DNA of 64,000 nt. Source: Flavobacteriaceae bacterium PS02337. GTDB taxonomy: Bacteria; Bacteroidota; Bacteroidia; Flavobacteriales; Flavobacteriaceae. This document shows positions 41,963 to 51,042 of this stretch, in pieces (positions within the stretch are counted from its first letter, which is position 1; each line of letters starts with the position of its first letter). The position numbers and the translations under genes were made by a program. Location: assembly GCA_029959285.1 (NCBI GenBank), contig JASCOE010000001.1, forward strand, positions 682,001 through 746,000, written 5' to 3'. The notes beneath the pieces were generated by a model. It had not been told where the DNA came from, ran no database searches, and saw nothing but the letters and a program-made list of their open reading frames with translations.

Positions 41963-42997
41963 ATGAGAAAAGTATTTTTTCTTTTTGTTCTTTTTTCCAG
42001 TGCAAGCTATGCTCAAAAAATAGAATTAGTTCCTGTTGAATTTTACGTTAATTATCAAGATCTTCCTAGCATATTTGTTCCGGTTGAGCTTCGAACTTAT
42101 AATGTAAAAGTTAAAACTGGAGGTACTATTCAAGATTTTAAAGCCACAAAAACCTTGGCTGATTATGTTAAATTAGACGGTTGGAAAAGAGTATCTGATT
42201 CTGCAGTGGTAAATGTTGACATAGAATTATTAGATTTTCAGAAGAAGAATGATGATGTACAAAAGAAAAGCGTAACAAAAAAGAACAGATTTGAAACCGT
42301 AGATACAGCGTACGAAGTCTTTACTATTGTTTCTAATTATTCTGGAATCGGAAATGCTCAAATTAAATATTATTCGGCAAATTCGACAGTGCCAGCGATA
42401 AAAGAAACAATTAGTTTTTCTAAAACAATTCCGTATAGTTCTGTAGAAAATCGTGATTTGGCTTATTTGCAGAATGAAAATAGAATAAACGAAAAGGCAA
42501 ATTTTAGTAATAGATTATCAGAATATGTTCAAAATTCTCTTAATCAAGTCAAAAATAAATTGAATGAGAAGTTTGGTATTGCGGCAATTAATCTAAATGA
42601 AGAACTTTTAATATTAGTTTCAAAGGAAGAAGGAGACGCTTACAAAACAGCAATTGATCAAACGGTTAAAAAACTTTCTGAAATGAAACCTGATGTAGCG
42701 ATTACGAATTTAGAAAGTGATTTAGAGCCTTCAATAAAATATCTAGAATCTTTAAAAGGAAAATATTCAGGATCAAGCAAAACTCATAAAACAATCAGAT
42801 ATTCTGCTTATTATAATCTAGCTAAAATTTATCTGTATCTAGATCAGCCAGAAAAAACAATCGTAGAAGGAGAAGCATTAATAAAAAATGGCTTTAAAAA
42901 AGAAGATGGAGAAAAATTGGTTGAAATGGGTAAAAAACTTCAGAGCAAGTTTAATTTATTAAATATTAAATCGACTCATAATCCATCAACGAAATAA
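41963..42997 (+). CDS. Exported protein of unknown function with helical C-terminal part
   Basis: This 344-residue protein has a signal peptide ending ASYAQ. The N-terminal half is beta-rich (IELVPVEFYVNYQDLPSIFVPVELRTYNVKV; AVVNVDIELLDFQ). The C-terminal 120 residues are helical and charged, and include a TPR-like pair (RYSAYYNLAKIYLYLDQPEKTIVEGEALIKNG). I do not recognise a family. It starts 65 nt after hflX and is closed by a strong terminator. Probably periplasmic. Confidence 0.75.
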   Translation: MRKVFFLFVLFSSASYAQKIELVPVEFYVNYQDLPSIFVPVELRTYNVKVKTGGTIQDFKATKTLADYVKLDGWKRVSDSAVVNVDIELLDFQKKNDDVQKKSVTKKNRFETVDTAYEVFTIVSNYSGIGNAQIKYYSANSTVPAIKETISFSKTIPYSSVENRDLAYLQNENRINEKANFSNRLSEYVQNSLNQVKNKLNEKFGIAAINLNEELLILVSKEEGDAYKTAIDQTVKKLSEMKPDVAITNLESDLEPSIKYLESLKGKYSGSSKTHKTIRYSAYYNLAKIYLYLDQPEKTIVEGEALIKNGFKKEDGEKLVEMGKKLQSKFNLLNIKSTHNPSTK

Positions 42998-43008
42998 TCT
43001 AATATTTT

Positions 43009-43060
43009 AAGTCCCGCAATATTTCAATTTTATAGAATATTGCGGGACTTATTTATTTTT
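43009..43060. terminator. Bidirectional terminator between the exported protein and the DUF3078 gene
   Basis: Perfect 15-bp stem aagtcccgcaatatt (43009-43023) / aatattgcgggactt (43036-43050) followed by a T-rich stretch. It also ends the minus-strand SUF locus. Confidence 0.85.
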
Positions 43061-43078
43061 GTAAATCTGAATTTGTTT

Positions 43079-44029
43079 TTAGAAACCGAAGTTAACTCCT
43101 AAACCAAATACTTCTCTGGTTTGAAGACCTTTGAAAGCGTTATCGTCATAAATAGCTTGGAAAGCTAAATTTGCAGATAAGAATTTGTTGATTTTCATTA
43201 CAATATTCAGCGAGTAATTAATGTCTACATTTTGTGGATCTTCTAAATAATTTGAATAAAGATTTAATGTGTTTTCTGCCGTTACGTTGGTCATAATTGC
43301 CAGTTTATAATAAACAGATGCATAGAAACCAAGTTCGTAACGCATCGTTTTGCCTTCGTCAACTCCAAAATAATCGCCATCTACATAAGGCAAACCCGTA
43401 AATCTATCAATTCCACTTGTATAAGCGTTGTCTACAAAAGTGAATTTTGAAGTTAAAGGCGCAAAGTTTATTTTTAAATTTTCATCTTTCGACCAGTAAA
43501 TACCAGGACCTGTTGTAAGATATCCAGGTGACATAAATTTAGTTTGTTCTGTTCTGATTTCTTTGCCGTTGGGATCTTGACCATAAATATAACCTGTTGT
43601 AAATTGAGTTCTAAAATTCAGAAAGAAAGAATAATACCAATCGCCAAAAGCTCTTTTACCAAGAATGGAGTTAAACTCTAAACGGTCGTCTGTTTTTTTG
43701 CCAAAATCGGTATTTTTGGTTTGCAATAAACCGTAAGAAGCTAAAATTTTATTGTCCCAAGTTACATCGTCTTTTTTATAATTAAAATCGTAATTGATTC
43801 CGAGTGTTCCAGAGAAACTGTCCTCTCCACCAGCAATCCAGTTGTTAAAACTCGATTGATTTAATAAAAGCGATACAATTCCTTTTGCTTTCCAGCCTTC
43901 TTCTTCAATGGTGTCATTGAGTTTTTTTACGGCTTTTTCGGTATTTTGAGCTAGTTCTTTTTCAGTATTTTGGGCTTGAGTGAAAGTAAGATTTGCTAAA
44001 ACGAAGAGTAATAAGAGGATCTTTCTCAT
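43079..44029 (-). CDS. DUF3078 family outer-membrane barrel-like protein
   Basis: This protein of about 316 residues has a signal peptide ending FTQAQ when started at 44029 (MRKILLLLFVLANL); an upstream ATG at 44071 would spoil the signal. The family core is GWKAKGIVSLLLNQSSFNNWIAGGEDSFSGTLGINYDF, followed by many amphipathic strands (WYYSFFLNFRTQF, TMRYELGFYASVYYKLA) and a C-terminal strand FGLGVNFGF. Outer-membrane location is likely; function unknown. It is last in the SUF-side gene run but 77 nt from DUF2480, so co-transcription is uncertain. Confidence 0.85.
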   Translation of the reverse strand: MRKILLLLFVLANLTFTQAQNTEKELAQNTEKAVKKLNDTIEEEGWKAKGIVSLLLNQSSFNNWIAGGEDSFSGTLGINYDFNYKKDDVTWDNKILASYGLLQTKNTDFGKKTDDRLEFNSILGKRAFGDWYYSFFLNFRTQFTTGYIYGQDPNGKEIRTEQTKFMSPGYLTTGPGIYWSKDENLKINFAPLTSKFTFVDNAYTSGIDRFTGLPYVDGDYFGVDEGKTMRYELGFYASVYYKLAIMTNVTAENTLNLYSNYLEDPQNVDINYSLNIVMKINKFLSANLAFQAIYDDNAFKGLQTREVFGLGVNFGF

Positions 44030-44106
44030 GGTATTTAGTTTAAGTGTGTAATCAAATATACTAAAAACCAATGAAAAGATAAAGGTTGAAGAGTTGTTAA
44101 TGCAGG

Positions 44107-44616
44107 TTATTTCTTAGATTCTTTGTATAAAGGTACCGCAGAACAAGCTTCGCCATACATAATACTTCTGGCAAATGGTTGTAAATAAGTTGTTGCTAAA
44201 ATATAAGCGCGCATTGGAACTGGTTTTTTAGAACAGCCTTTTACAATTATAGGTTTGCCTTGATAAACAGAATAATCGATTTTGCTTAATATTTCTTCGT
44301 AAAGACTTGCATCTAAATCTTCGATGGTTCCGTTTACTACTTTTTTGGCAAAAGGAGCTAAATGAACGCTAACTAAAATTAAAGCCCAAGCTGGAACAAT
44401 AGCGTCGGTGCTACAATTAACCGCCACATATTGATCTTGATATTGCGACCAATCGTGATTTTTAAGATGCTCTCTAAAGTCTTTTTCTTTCAATAAAAAT
44501 CCTTCCAAAAGCCATTGCGAAATGTCAATCTGCACACGCATTCCTTTCGGATAATAATCCTCTAAATCAAAAACTTCTAAAGCACTATTGGCAACTTTAT
44601 TGATGATTTCTTCCAT
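44107..44616 (-). CDS. DUF2480 family protein
   Basis: This 169-residue cytoplasmic protein matches DUF2480: MEEIINKVANSALEVFDLEDYYPKG, QYQDQYVAVNCSTDAIVPAWALILVSVHLAPFA, and GCSKKPVPMRAYILATTYLQPFARSIMYGEACS. Several cysteines (in VNCSTD, VKGCSKKP, GEACS) and repeated P-x-x-A motifs stand out and could bind a metal or cluster, which is my speculation. Its conserved place next to SUF genes in Bacteroidota supports a link with Fe-S metabolism. Confidence 0.85.
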   Translation of the reverse strand: MEEIINKVANSALEVFDLEDYYPKGMRVQIDISQWLLEGFLLKEKDFREHLKNHDWSQYQDQYVAVNCSTDAIVPAWALILVSVHLAPFAKKVVNGTIEDLDASLYEEILSKIDYSVYQGKPIIVKGCSKKPVPMRAYILATTYLQPFARSIMYGEACSAVPLYKESKK

Positions 44617-44633
44617 ATGAAAAATGGTTTTAA

Positions 44634-44680
44634 GTTTAAAGTTTCAAGTTTCACGTTACCCATAACTTGAAACTTTAAAC
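44634..44680. repeat. Perfect 17-bp intergenic inverted repeat (gtttaaagtttcaagtt family)
   Basis: Arms 44634-44650 and 44664-44680 are exact reverse complements with a 13-nt loop. It lies between the DUF59 and DUF2480 genes. The arms are built from the words aagttt and gtttcaag, as in many flavobacterial spacers. Confidence 0.8.
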
Positions 44681-44693
44681 CTGAAACTAAATA

Positions 44694-45017
44694 TTAAAGC
44701 ATTCCTAATTCTAATTTTGCTTCTTCGCTCATTAAATCTTTACTCCAAGGCGGATCGAAAGTAATTTCTACTTCAACATCTTTAATGTGTTCGATTGTTT
44801 TTACTTTTTCTTCTACTTCTCTTGGAAGACTTTCTGCAACAGGGCAGTTTGGCGAAGTCAATGTCATTAAGATTTTTACTTCGTAATCTGTGTTTACCAT
44901 TACGTCGTAAATTAATCCTAATTCATAAATATCTACAGGTATCTCAGGGTCGTAAATTCCTTTTAAAATTCTTACGATTGATTCTCCTAATTCGTTTGTG
45001 TCTATTTCTTGTTCCAT
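44694..45017 (-). CDS. DUF59/MIP18-family Fe-S assembly protein (SufT-like)
   Basis: This small protein of about 107 residues contains ESIVRILKGIYDPEIPVDIYELGLIYDV and LTSPNCPVAESLPREVE, with the motif-cysteine in SPNCP. These are the DUF59 (MIP18) marks of Fe-S maturation factors such as SufT. I choose the ATG at 45017 (MEQEIDTNEL). The ATG at 45035 falls in an intergenic repeat and adds a lysine-rich hexapeptide. It lies between sufE and DUF2480. Confidence 0.88.
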   Translation of the reverse strand: MEQEIDTNELGESIVRILKGIYDPEIPVDIYELGLIYDVMVNTDYEVKILMTLTSPNCPVAESLPREVEEKVKTIEHIKDVEVEITFDPPWSKDLMSEEAKLELGML

Positions 45018-45030
45018 TTTTTTTGTTTTT

Positions 45031-45134
45031 ACCATTAAGATATTAAGAAAATTAAGTTTTGTAGCATGCTTAATTCTCTTGTAACTACTAAGAAAATTAA
45101 GCTTAGTGCTTTATGAACTTAATGCCTTAATGGT
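45031..45134. repeat. Intergenic inverted repeat (accattaag family)
   Basis: Ends accattaag (45031-45039) / cttaatggt (45126-45134) are complementary, and the word aagaaaattaag occurs twice inside. It fills the spacer between sufE and the DUF59 gene. Confidence 0.7.
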
Positions 45135-45143
45135 TTAAAATTT

Positions 45144-45569
45144 TTAATTTTTGTTTTTAGCATCAAAAGCCAAAGCGTACATTTTGATGTTTTTTATCAT
45201 TGATACCAAACCGTTTGCACGTGTTGCAGATAAATGTTCTTTTAATCCGATTTCGTCTATAAATTCAGTGTCAGCATTTATTATATCTGATGCTTTTTGA
45301 TTGGAGAAAGCACGAATTAAAATCGCAATGATTCCTTTTGTCAAAATAGCGTCGCTGTCTGCTGTGAAAACAATTTTATCATCTGTTTGTTCACCTTGAA
45401 GCCAAACTTTAGACTGACAACCTTTAATTAAATTATCATCGGTTTTGTATTCTTCTTTAATTAACGGAAGACTTTTTCCTAATTCGATAATGTATTCATA
45501 ACGCTGCATCCAGTCGTCGAACATTGAAAATTCGTCTATTATTTCGTTTTGTATTTCTTTTATTGTCAT
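45144..45569 (-). CDS. sufE: Cysteine desulfuration protein SufE
   Basis: The 141-residue sulfur-acceptor protein takes persulfide from SufS and passes it to the SufBCD scaffold. The acceptor cysteine is C51 in LIKGCQSKVWLQ, at the same number as in E. coli SufE. The later segment ADSDAILTKGIIAILIRAFS is typical. It lies 2 nt downstream of the small lipoprotein gene and in the same direction as sufS. Confidence 0.95.
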   Translation of the reverse strand: MTIKEIQNEIIDEFSMFDDWMQRYEYIIELGKSLPLIKEEYKTDDNLIKGCQSKVWLQGEQTDDKIVFTADSDAILTKGIIAILIRAFSNQKASDIINADTEFIDEIGLKEHLSATRANGLVSMIKNIKMYALAFDAKNKN

Positions 45570-45571
45570 AA

Positions 45572-45997
45572 TTATTCTGTCACAAAATCAACTAATAAAT
45601 TTACTAGTTTTTCGATTTCTTTTGGAGGAAAACCATTGTCGAAACCCTGCGTTTCATAGGTTTTACCATTTTTAGTTATTTTTAAATTTCCTATTGCTGC
45701 GCCATCATAAGTACGTTTGTCAGTTGGCGCTTTTAGAGAAGAAAGATTTTCTAAATTGACTTTTGAATAAGCAGCAACAATCTCGTTCCATTTTGCCTCA
45801 TCAATAGTAATTTTCACTGGTTCTGCATTACGCGATACAGTTACCAAAACAGCTTTGTCTTGAGCAACTATAGTTTTATAATAACCTCTTGAATGAGCAG
45901 AATATTCTATTTGAGTTGATGTCATGTCTACCTTTTTTTGACTGCAACAGCCTGATGCAATAAAAAGAGTTAAAAGCAATAATGATAGTATTCGCAT
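45572..45997 (-). CDS. Small lipoprotein of unknown function inside the suf run
   Basis: This 141-residue protein has the lipobox IASGCC (cysteine near residue 17). The mature part has one small beta-rich domain (YYKTIVAQDKAVLVTVSRNAEPVKITIDEAKWNEIV) and the pattern RTYDGAAIGNLKITKNGKTYETQGFDNG. I recognise no Pfam name. It sits between sufS (12 nt away) and sufE (2 nt away), so it is co-transcribed with them, although it is envelope-located. Confidence 0.75.
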   Translation of the reverse strand: MRILSLLLLTLFIASGCCSQKKVDMTSTQIEYSAHSRGYYKTIVAQDKAVLVTVSRNAEPVKITIDEAKWNEIVAAYSKVNLENLSSLKAPTDKRTYDGAAIGNLKITKNGKTYETQGFDNGFPPKEIEKLVNLLVDFVTE

Positions 45998-46009
45998 ATA
46001 TTTTATTTT

Positions 46010-47224
46010 TTAGCTTAACATAGTTTGTGCTTTTTTCACTGCATCAACCATTGCATCGATTTCTTCTTTTGTATTATAGAAAGAAAATGAAGCACGAATC
46101 GTTCCCGGAATACAGAAAAAATTCATGATCGGTTGTGCACAATGATGTCCGGTTCTCACCGCAATTCCTAATTTGTCAATAATTGAACCAATATCATAAG
46201 GGTGAATTCCATCAATATTAAACGAAATTACAGAAGCTTTATTTTTTCCGGTTCCGTAGATTCTTAAACCTTCAATTTCAGATAAAAGATTTGTCGCATA
46301 TTCTAAAAGTTCGTGTTCGTATTGTTGAATATTCTCGAAACCGATATTATTTAAATAATCAATTGCAGTTCCTAAAACAATTCCGCCAGCAATATTTGGC
46401 GTTCCAGCTTCAAATTTATGAGGAAGATCTGCGTAAGTTGTTTTTTCGAAAGTAACTTCTTTAATCATTTCACCACCGCCTTGATAAGGAGGAAGTTTAT
46501 TCAGCCATTCTTCTTTTCCGTACAAAATTCCCGTTCCGGTTGGACCGCACATTTTATGACCTGAAAAAGCATAAAAATCACAATCTAATTTCTGAACATT
46601 TGGTTTTAAATGCGGAACCGCCTGCGCGCCGTCAATTAAAACTGCAGCACCAACAGCATGCGCTTTATCAATAATATATTTAATTGGGTTAATGATCCCC
46701 AATGCATTTGAAATATGATTTACAGTAACAACTTTTGTTTTTTCTGAAAGAAGTTTATCAAATTCTTCCAAAATCAATTCTCCGTTTTCATTGATTGGAA
46801 TTACTTTTAAAGTTGCTCCCGTTTTTTCGCATAACATTTGCCAAGGCACAATATTACTATGATGCTCCAATGAAGAAACAATTACTTCATCACCCGGTTT
46901 TAAAATTGAAGCAAAACCGTTTGTTACCAAGTTGATTCCGTGCGTGGTTCCCGAAGTAAAAAGCACTTCATGAGCATGTTTTGCGTTGATGTGGTCTTTT
47001 ACTTTTCCACGAGAAATTTCATAAGCATCAGTAGCTAACTGGCTTAAAGTGTGAACGCCACGATGAATATTGGCATTAATTTCCTGATAATATTTTACTT
47101 CAGCATCAATTACAATTTGTGGTTTTTGCGAAGTAGCTCCGTTGTCGAAATATACTAATGGCTTTCCGTTTACAGTTTGTGAAAGTATCGGGAAATCAGC
47201 TCTTATTTTTTGAATATCTAGCAT
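46010..47224 (-). CDS. sufS: Cysteine desulfurase SufS
   Basis: This 404-residue PLP enzyme removes sulfur from cysteine for Fe-S clusters. The PLP lysine is K224 (SGHKMCGPTGTG), and the persulfide cysteine is C362 in RTGHHCAQP, with the SufS-type context rather than IscS. It begins with FPILSQTVNGKPLVYFDNGATSQKP. A -7 element TACTTTTG is visible at 47250-47257 on the minus strand, so this half of the suf locus likely has its own promoter, separate from sufABCD. Confidence 0.96.
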   Translation of the reverse strand: MLDIQKIRADFPILSQTVNGKPLVYFDNGATSQKPQIVIDAEVKYYQEINANIHRGVHTLSQLATDAYEISRGKVKDHINAKHAHEVLFTSGTTHGINLVTNGFASILKPGDEVIVSSLEHHSNIVPWQMLCEKTGATLKVIPINENGELILEEFDKLLSEKTKVVTVNHISNALGIINPIKYIIDKAHAVGAAVLIDGAQAVPHLKPNVQKLDCDFYAFSGHKMCGPTGTGILYGKEEWLNKLPPYQGGGEMIKEVTFEKTTYADLPHKFEAGTPNIAGGIVLGTAIDYLNNIGFENIQQYEHELLEYATNLLSEIEGLRIYGTGKNKASVISFNIDGIHPYDIGSIIDKLGIAVRTGHHCAQPIMNFFCIPGTIRASFSFYNTKEEIDAMVDAVKKAQTMLS

Positions 47225-47444
47225 GTCTTATTTAGAAAAAATCTATTTACAAAAGTACTAAAACTAAATTTGTTTATACACCAATTCTATAATTTCCTTT
47301 TATGATGCCATTGTTACAAGCCGTAAATGCTGATTCTGTAAAAATAGATTCTGTTTTCTGAATTATCCGAATCAGATTTGTAATTAGAGTTCTAAAATCG
47401 TGAACATAAATTATTTATATTGCATTAAAAATATCTAAATCATC

Positions 47445-48794
47445 ATGAAAAAATTTCTTAAAGTACTTTTGCTTCTAGTAGTTGTCGCTTTTTTGTATTT
47501 CGGATTTACAACCTATCCAAAGCTTGATTTAATTTCTGGTTTTTCGGCCAAAAGTGTCGCATCTGGACATTTTATTGATAATCGCTCTTTAGATTTAATT
47601 CAGAAAACTGACAATGATATCAATTTGGTAGATTTAGCTAAAAATTCAATCGATGATGCTGGAAAATTTGCCATTTCAAATGTTTATGGTTTAAAGGAAC
47701 GAAAAGCAATTTATCGTGAAGGTTTAGGCGCAACTTTGATTAATGATGGTTTTGATGTTTCAAAACCGTATTTGCTTCCAAAGAGAACAAAACTAGAAAA
47801 TAATCTTCCTTTTCCTTACGGAAATAATGAACCAAAAGATACTTCGTTTTCAAATGTGGATTATTCAAAATTAAAAAAAGCTGTCGATGATGCTTTTGAT
47901 AAAACTGGAGGAAGAATTAAAAGAACGCGCGCTGTTGTGGTTTTGTATAAAGACAAATTAATTGCCGAAAAATACGATACAGGTTTTAATAAAGACAGTA
48001 AAATTTTAGGTTGGTCAATGACAAAAAGTATCACAAGTTCTGCTTTTGGAGTTTTGGCGAAACAAGGAAAAATTGATATTTATAAACCTGCTCCAATCAA
48101 AGAATGGCAAAATGACGAACGTAAAATTATTACGATTAATGATTTGCTCCATATGAATTCTGGTTTAGAATGGGAAGAAAACTACAGTACGATTTGCGAT
48201 GCTACAAAAATGCTTTTTCAAGCCGAAGATATGGGAAAAGTACAATTGGATAAACCAGCTCAATTTAAACCAAACACGCATTGGAATTATTCATCGGGAA
48301 CAACCAATTTATTGTCTTTGATTTTAAGAAGACAATTCAAAACACAGCAAGAATACCTTGATTTTTGGTACAGCGCTGTAATCGACAAAATCGGAATGAA
48401 CTCCATGATTGTTGAACAAGATATGTCCGGAACTTTCGTAGGTTCGTCTTACGGATGGGCAACGCCAAGAGATTGGTCAAAATTTGGATTGTTATATCTT
48501 CATAAAGGAAACTGGAAAGGTGAACAAATTTTGGATGAAAGCTGGGTAAAATATACGGCAACGCCAACGAATACTTCTGAAGGAAAATATGGAGCACAAT
48601 TTTGGTTAAACGCCGGAGGAAAATTTCCAGATGTTCCTCGCGATATGTTTTATTGTAGTGGTTACCAAGGTCAAATGGTGGCGATTATTCCATCTTTGGA
48701 TATGGTAATTGTGAGAATGGGAGTAAGGGAAGAAGAACCCGGATTTGATTTTAATGGGTTTCTGAAGGAAGTTATTGCTTCTATTGGGAAGTAG
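47445..48794 (+). CDS. Serine hydrolase, beta-lactamase/penicillin-binding-protein-like
   Basis: The 449-residue protein has one N-terminal membrane anchor (about 4-22), then a class-C beta-lactamase-type domain (about 140-445). The nucleophile motif is S191-M-T-K194 (GWSMTKSITSSAFG), with the tyrosine in WNYSSGTTNLLS and a C-terminal GYQGQMVAIIPSLDMVIVRMG. It is probably an esterase or peptidase acting on D-amino peptides or esters in the periplasm. It lies on the plus strand between sufD and sufS, splitting the otherwise minus-strand SUF locus. Confidence 0.88.
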   Translation: MKKFLKVLLLLVVVAFLYFGFTTYPKLDLISGFSAKSVASGHFIDNRSLDLIQKTDNDINLVDLAKNSIDDAGKFAISNVYGLKERKAIYREGLGATLINDGFDVSKPYLLPKRTKLENNLPFPYGNNEPKDTSFSNVDYSKLKKAVDDAFDKTGGRIKRTRAVVVLYKDKLIAEKYDTGFNKDSKILGWSMTKSITSSAFGVLAKQGKIDIYKPAPIKEWQNDERKIITINDLLHMNSGLEWEENYSTICDATKMLFQAEDMGKVQLDKPAQFKPNTHWNYSSGTTNLLSLILRRQFKTQQEYLDFWYSAVIDKIGMNSMIVEQDMSGTFVGSSYGWATPRDWSKFGLLYLHKGNWKGEQILDESWVKYTATPTNTSEGKYGAQFWLNAGGKFPDVPRDMFYCSGYQGQMVAIIPSLDMVIVRMGVREEEPGFDFNGFLKEVIASIGK

Positions 48795-48795
48795 A

Positions 48796-48896
48796 CTTAA
48801 CCGCAAAGAACGCAAGGTATAAAAGCGCAAAGTTCGCAAAGCTTATATAAAAACTTTGCGAACCTTGCGTAAATCTTAGCGCTCTTTGCGGTTAAG
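48796..48896. repeat. Dispersed intergenic inverted repeat (ccgcaaag family), copy 2
   Basis: Perfect 13-bp ends cttaaccgcaaag (48796-48808) / ctttgcggttaag (48884-48896). Inner arms gcaaagttcgcaaag and ctttgcgaaccttgc pair with one mismatch. Same word set as 27602-27677. It lies at the junction of two convergent genes. Confidence 0.85.
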
Positions 48897-48901
48897 AAAA
48901 T

Positions 48902-50218
48902 CTACAAATCAAATCCTAAATTCACGCCTAATTTCATGGCAATGATTTTAGTAATTCTTTGTTTTAATTCTGGTATTTTGATGCTTTCGATAACGGCATT
49001 TGAGAATGCGTACATCAATAAAGCTTTTGCTTCTTTTTGAGGAATACCACGAGACTGCATATAGAACATTGCTGTTTCATCCAATTGTCCAACTGTACAA
49101 CCGTGAGAACATTTTACGTCATCAGCAAAAATCTCTAATTGTGGTTTTGCGTTGATCGTTGCTTTGTCGCTCAATAAAATATTATTGCTTTTTTGGAAAG
49201 CATTTGTTTTTTGAGCTTCTTTTTCTACCAAAACTTTTCCGTTGAAAACTCCTGTTGAGCGATCAGAGAAAATTCCTTTATAATCTTGGAAACTTTCGCA
49301 ATTTGGCGTTGCGTGGTTTACCAAAGTATAATGGTCAACGTGCTGTTTATCATTCAAAATAGAAATTCCGTTTAACGTACTTGTTAATCTTTCACCAAAA
49401 TGATAAAAGTTCAAGTTGTTACGAGTTAAATTTCCACCAAACGAAAAAGTGTGTACATAAGCGTGACTTTCCTGTTGTTGGGAAACGTAAGTGTTGTCAA
49501 CTAAGTTTGCTTCGCTATTGTCGTTTTGAATTTTGTAATAATCAACAATCGCACGTTTTTGAGCAAAAATCTCTGTAACAGAGTTTGTTAAAACAGGATT
49601 CTCATTCAAACTTTGGTGACGCTCGATAATTTGAACATGTGAATTTTCACCCACAATAACCAAATTTCTTGGCTGAACCATCAAAGCTGCTTCGTTTCCA
49701 GTTGAGAAATACATAATCTCAATTGGTTTATCAGCCACTTTTTTCTTCGGAATATTGATAAAAGCACCTTCCATTGCAAAAGCAGTATTCAATGAAGTCA
49801 AACTATCATCTTTACTTGCAATTTGATTGAAATAAGTATCAATAACCATTTTATATTTTGGTTTGGTCAATGCCGATGACATCAAGCAAACATCGATTCC
49901 GTCGTGCGTTGTAGAAGATAAATGCGAACTGAAAACACCATCGATAAATACTAATTTGTATGTATCAATTTCGTGTAAAAAGTATTTTTTTACCTGATTA
50001 AATTCGATTGCATTTTCTTCTTTTGGAAAAACCGTAAAGTCATTTTTTAAGATGGCATTTAGCGATGTATATTTCCAAGCTTCTTCTTTTTTGGTTGGGA
50101 AACCTTTATTTTCGAAGTTTTTTAAAGCATTTGTGCGTATGTCATGTAAATCTGAATGTACATCGACACGCTCTTCAAAAGCCATAAAAGACGATACTAA
50201 TTTTTCTTTTAAATCCAT
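48902..50218 (-). CDS. sufD: Fe-S cluster assembly protein SufD
   Basis: This 438-residue scaffold subunit forms the SufBC2D complex that builds clusters. Recognition is by GFPTKKEEAWKYTSL near the N-terminus, the right-handed beta-helix core, and the C-terminal SufB/D block IFADDVKCSHGCTVGQLDETAMFYMQSRGIPQKEAKALLMYAF. It follows sufC with a 66-nt repeat-filled spacer. Confidence 0.96.
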   Translation of the reverse strand: MDLKEKLVSSFMAFEERVDVHSDLHDIRTNALKNFENKGFPTKKEEAWKYTSLNAILKNDFTVFPKEENAIEFNQVKKYFLHEIDTYKLVFIDGVFSSHLSSTTHDGIDVCLMSSALTKPKYKMVIDTYFNQIASKDDSLTSLNTAFAMEGAFINIPKKKVADKPIEIMYFSTGNEAALMVQPRNLVIVGENSHVQIIERHQSLNENPVLTNSVTEIFAQKRAIVDYYKIQNDNSEANLVDNTYVSQQQESHAYVHTFSFGGNLTRNNLNFYHFGERLTSTLNGISILNDKQHVDHYTLVNHATPNCESFQDYKGIFSDRSTGVFNGKVLVEKEAQKTNAFQKSNNILLSDKATINAKPQLEIFADDVKCSHGCTVGQLDETAMFYMQSRGIPQKEAKALLMYAFSNAVIESIKIPELKQRITKIIAMKLGVNLGFDL

Positions 50219-50284
50219 TTCTTTAGTTGTAAGTTATGAGTTATGAGTTATGAGTTTTTGCAAACTGTAAACTGTAACTGTAAA
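50219..50284. repeat. Tandem-word spacer between sufC and sufD
   Basis: The spacer is built from three copies of the 7-nt word gttatga followed by several aaactgta/aactgta units. It looks like a slippage-prone simple repeat rather than coding or regulatory sequence. Confidence 0.65.
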
Positions 50285-51031
50285 CTAGTTTTCTGCCTTG
50301 ATCCAGTCGTATCCTTTTTCTTCTAATTCGTATGCTAGCTCTTTTCCTCCAGATTTTACAATTCTTCCGTTGTAAAGAACGTGAACGAAATCAGGAACGA
50401 TATAATCTAACAAACGTTGGTAGTGTGTGATAACGATAATAGCGTTTTTATCGCTTTTTAATTTGTTAACTCCATTAGCAACAATTCTTAAAGCGTCGAT
50501 ATCAAGACCAGAATCGGTTTCATCAAGAATAGCTAATTTTGGCTCTAACATTGCCATTTGAAAAATTTCGTTTCTTTTTTTCTCTCCTCCAGAAAAACCT
50601 TCATTTAAAGAACGAGATAAAAATTTACGGTCAATTTCTAATAATTCCGATTTCTCACGAATTACTTTCAACATTTCGTTTGCCGGCATTTCTTCTTGTC
50701 CGTTTGCTTTACGAGTTTCGTTGATTGCAGTTTTCATAAAGTTAGTAACACTAACTCCAGGGATTTCTACAGGATATTGAAACGAAAGAAAAACACCTTT
50801 GTGTGCTCTTTCTTCTGGAGCTAAATCAGCAAGATCTTCTCCGTCAAGAATAACTTCTCCGTCTGTAACTTCATAGTTTTCGTTTCCTGCAATAACAGCA
50901 GAAAGTGTACTTTTTCCAGAACCGTTTGGTCCCATGATAGCGTGAACTTCTCCAGCTTTAACTTCTATATTAATTCCTTTAAGAATTTCTTTATCACCAA
51001 TCGCGGCGTGAAGGTTTTTTATTGATAACAT
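50285..51031 (-). CDS. sufC: Fe-S cluster assembly ATPase SufC
   Basis: The 248-residue ABC-type ATPase of the SufBCD complex has Walker A GPNGSGKST (34-42), a signature region LNEGFSGGEKKRNE (the SufC form of the ABC motif), Walker B LAILDETDSGLDID and an H-loop in IVITHYQRLL. It lies 11 nt downstream of a flavodoxin-like reductase gene, in the same direction. Confidence 0.97.
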   Translation of the reverse strand: MLSIKNLHAAIGDKEILKGINIEVKAGEVHAIMGPNGSGKSTLSAVIAGNENYEVTDGEVILDGEDLADLAPEERAHKGVFLSFQYPVEIPGVSVTNFMKTAINETRKANGQEEMPANEMLKVIREKSELLEIDRKFLSRSLNEGFSGGEKKRNEIFQMAMLEPKLAILDETDSGLDIDALRIVANGVNKLKSDKNAIIVITHYQRLLDYIVPDFVHVLYNGRIVKSGGKELAYELEEKGYDWIKAEN

Positions 51032-51042
51032 TGTTTTTTATT

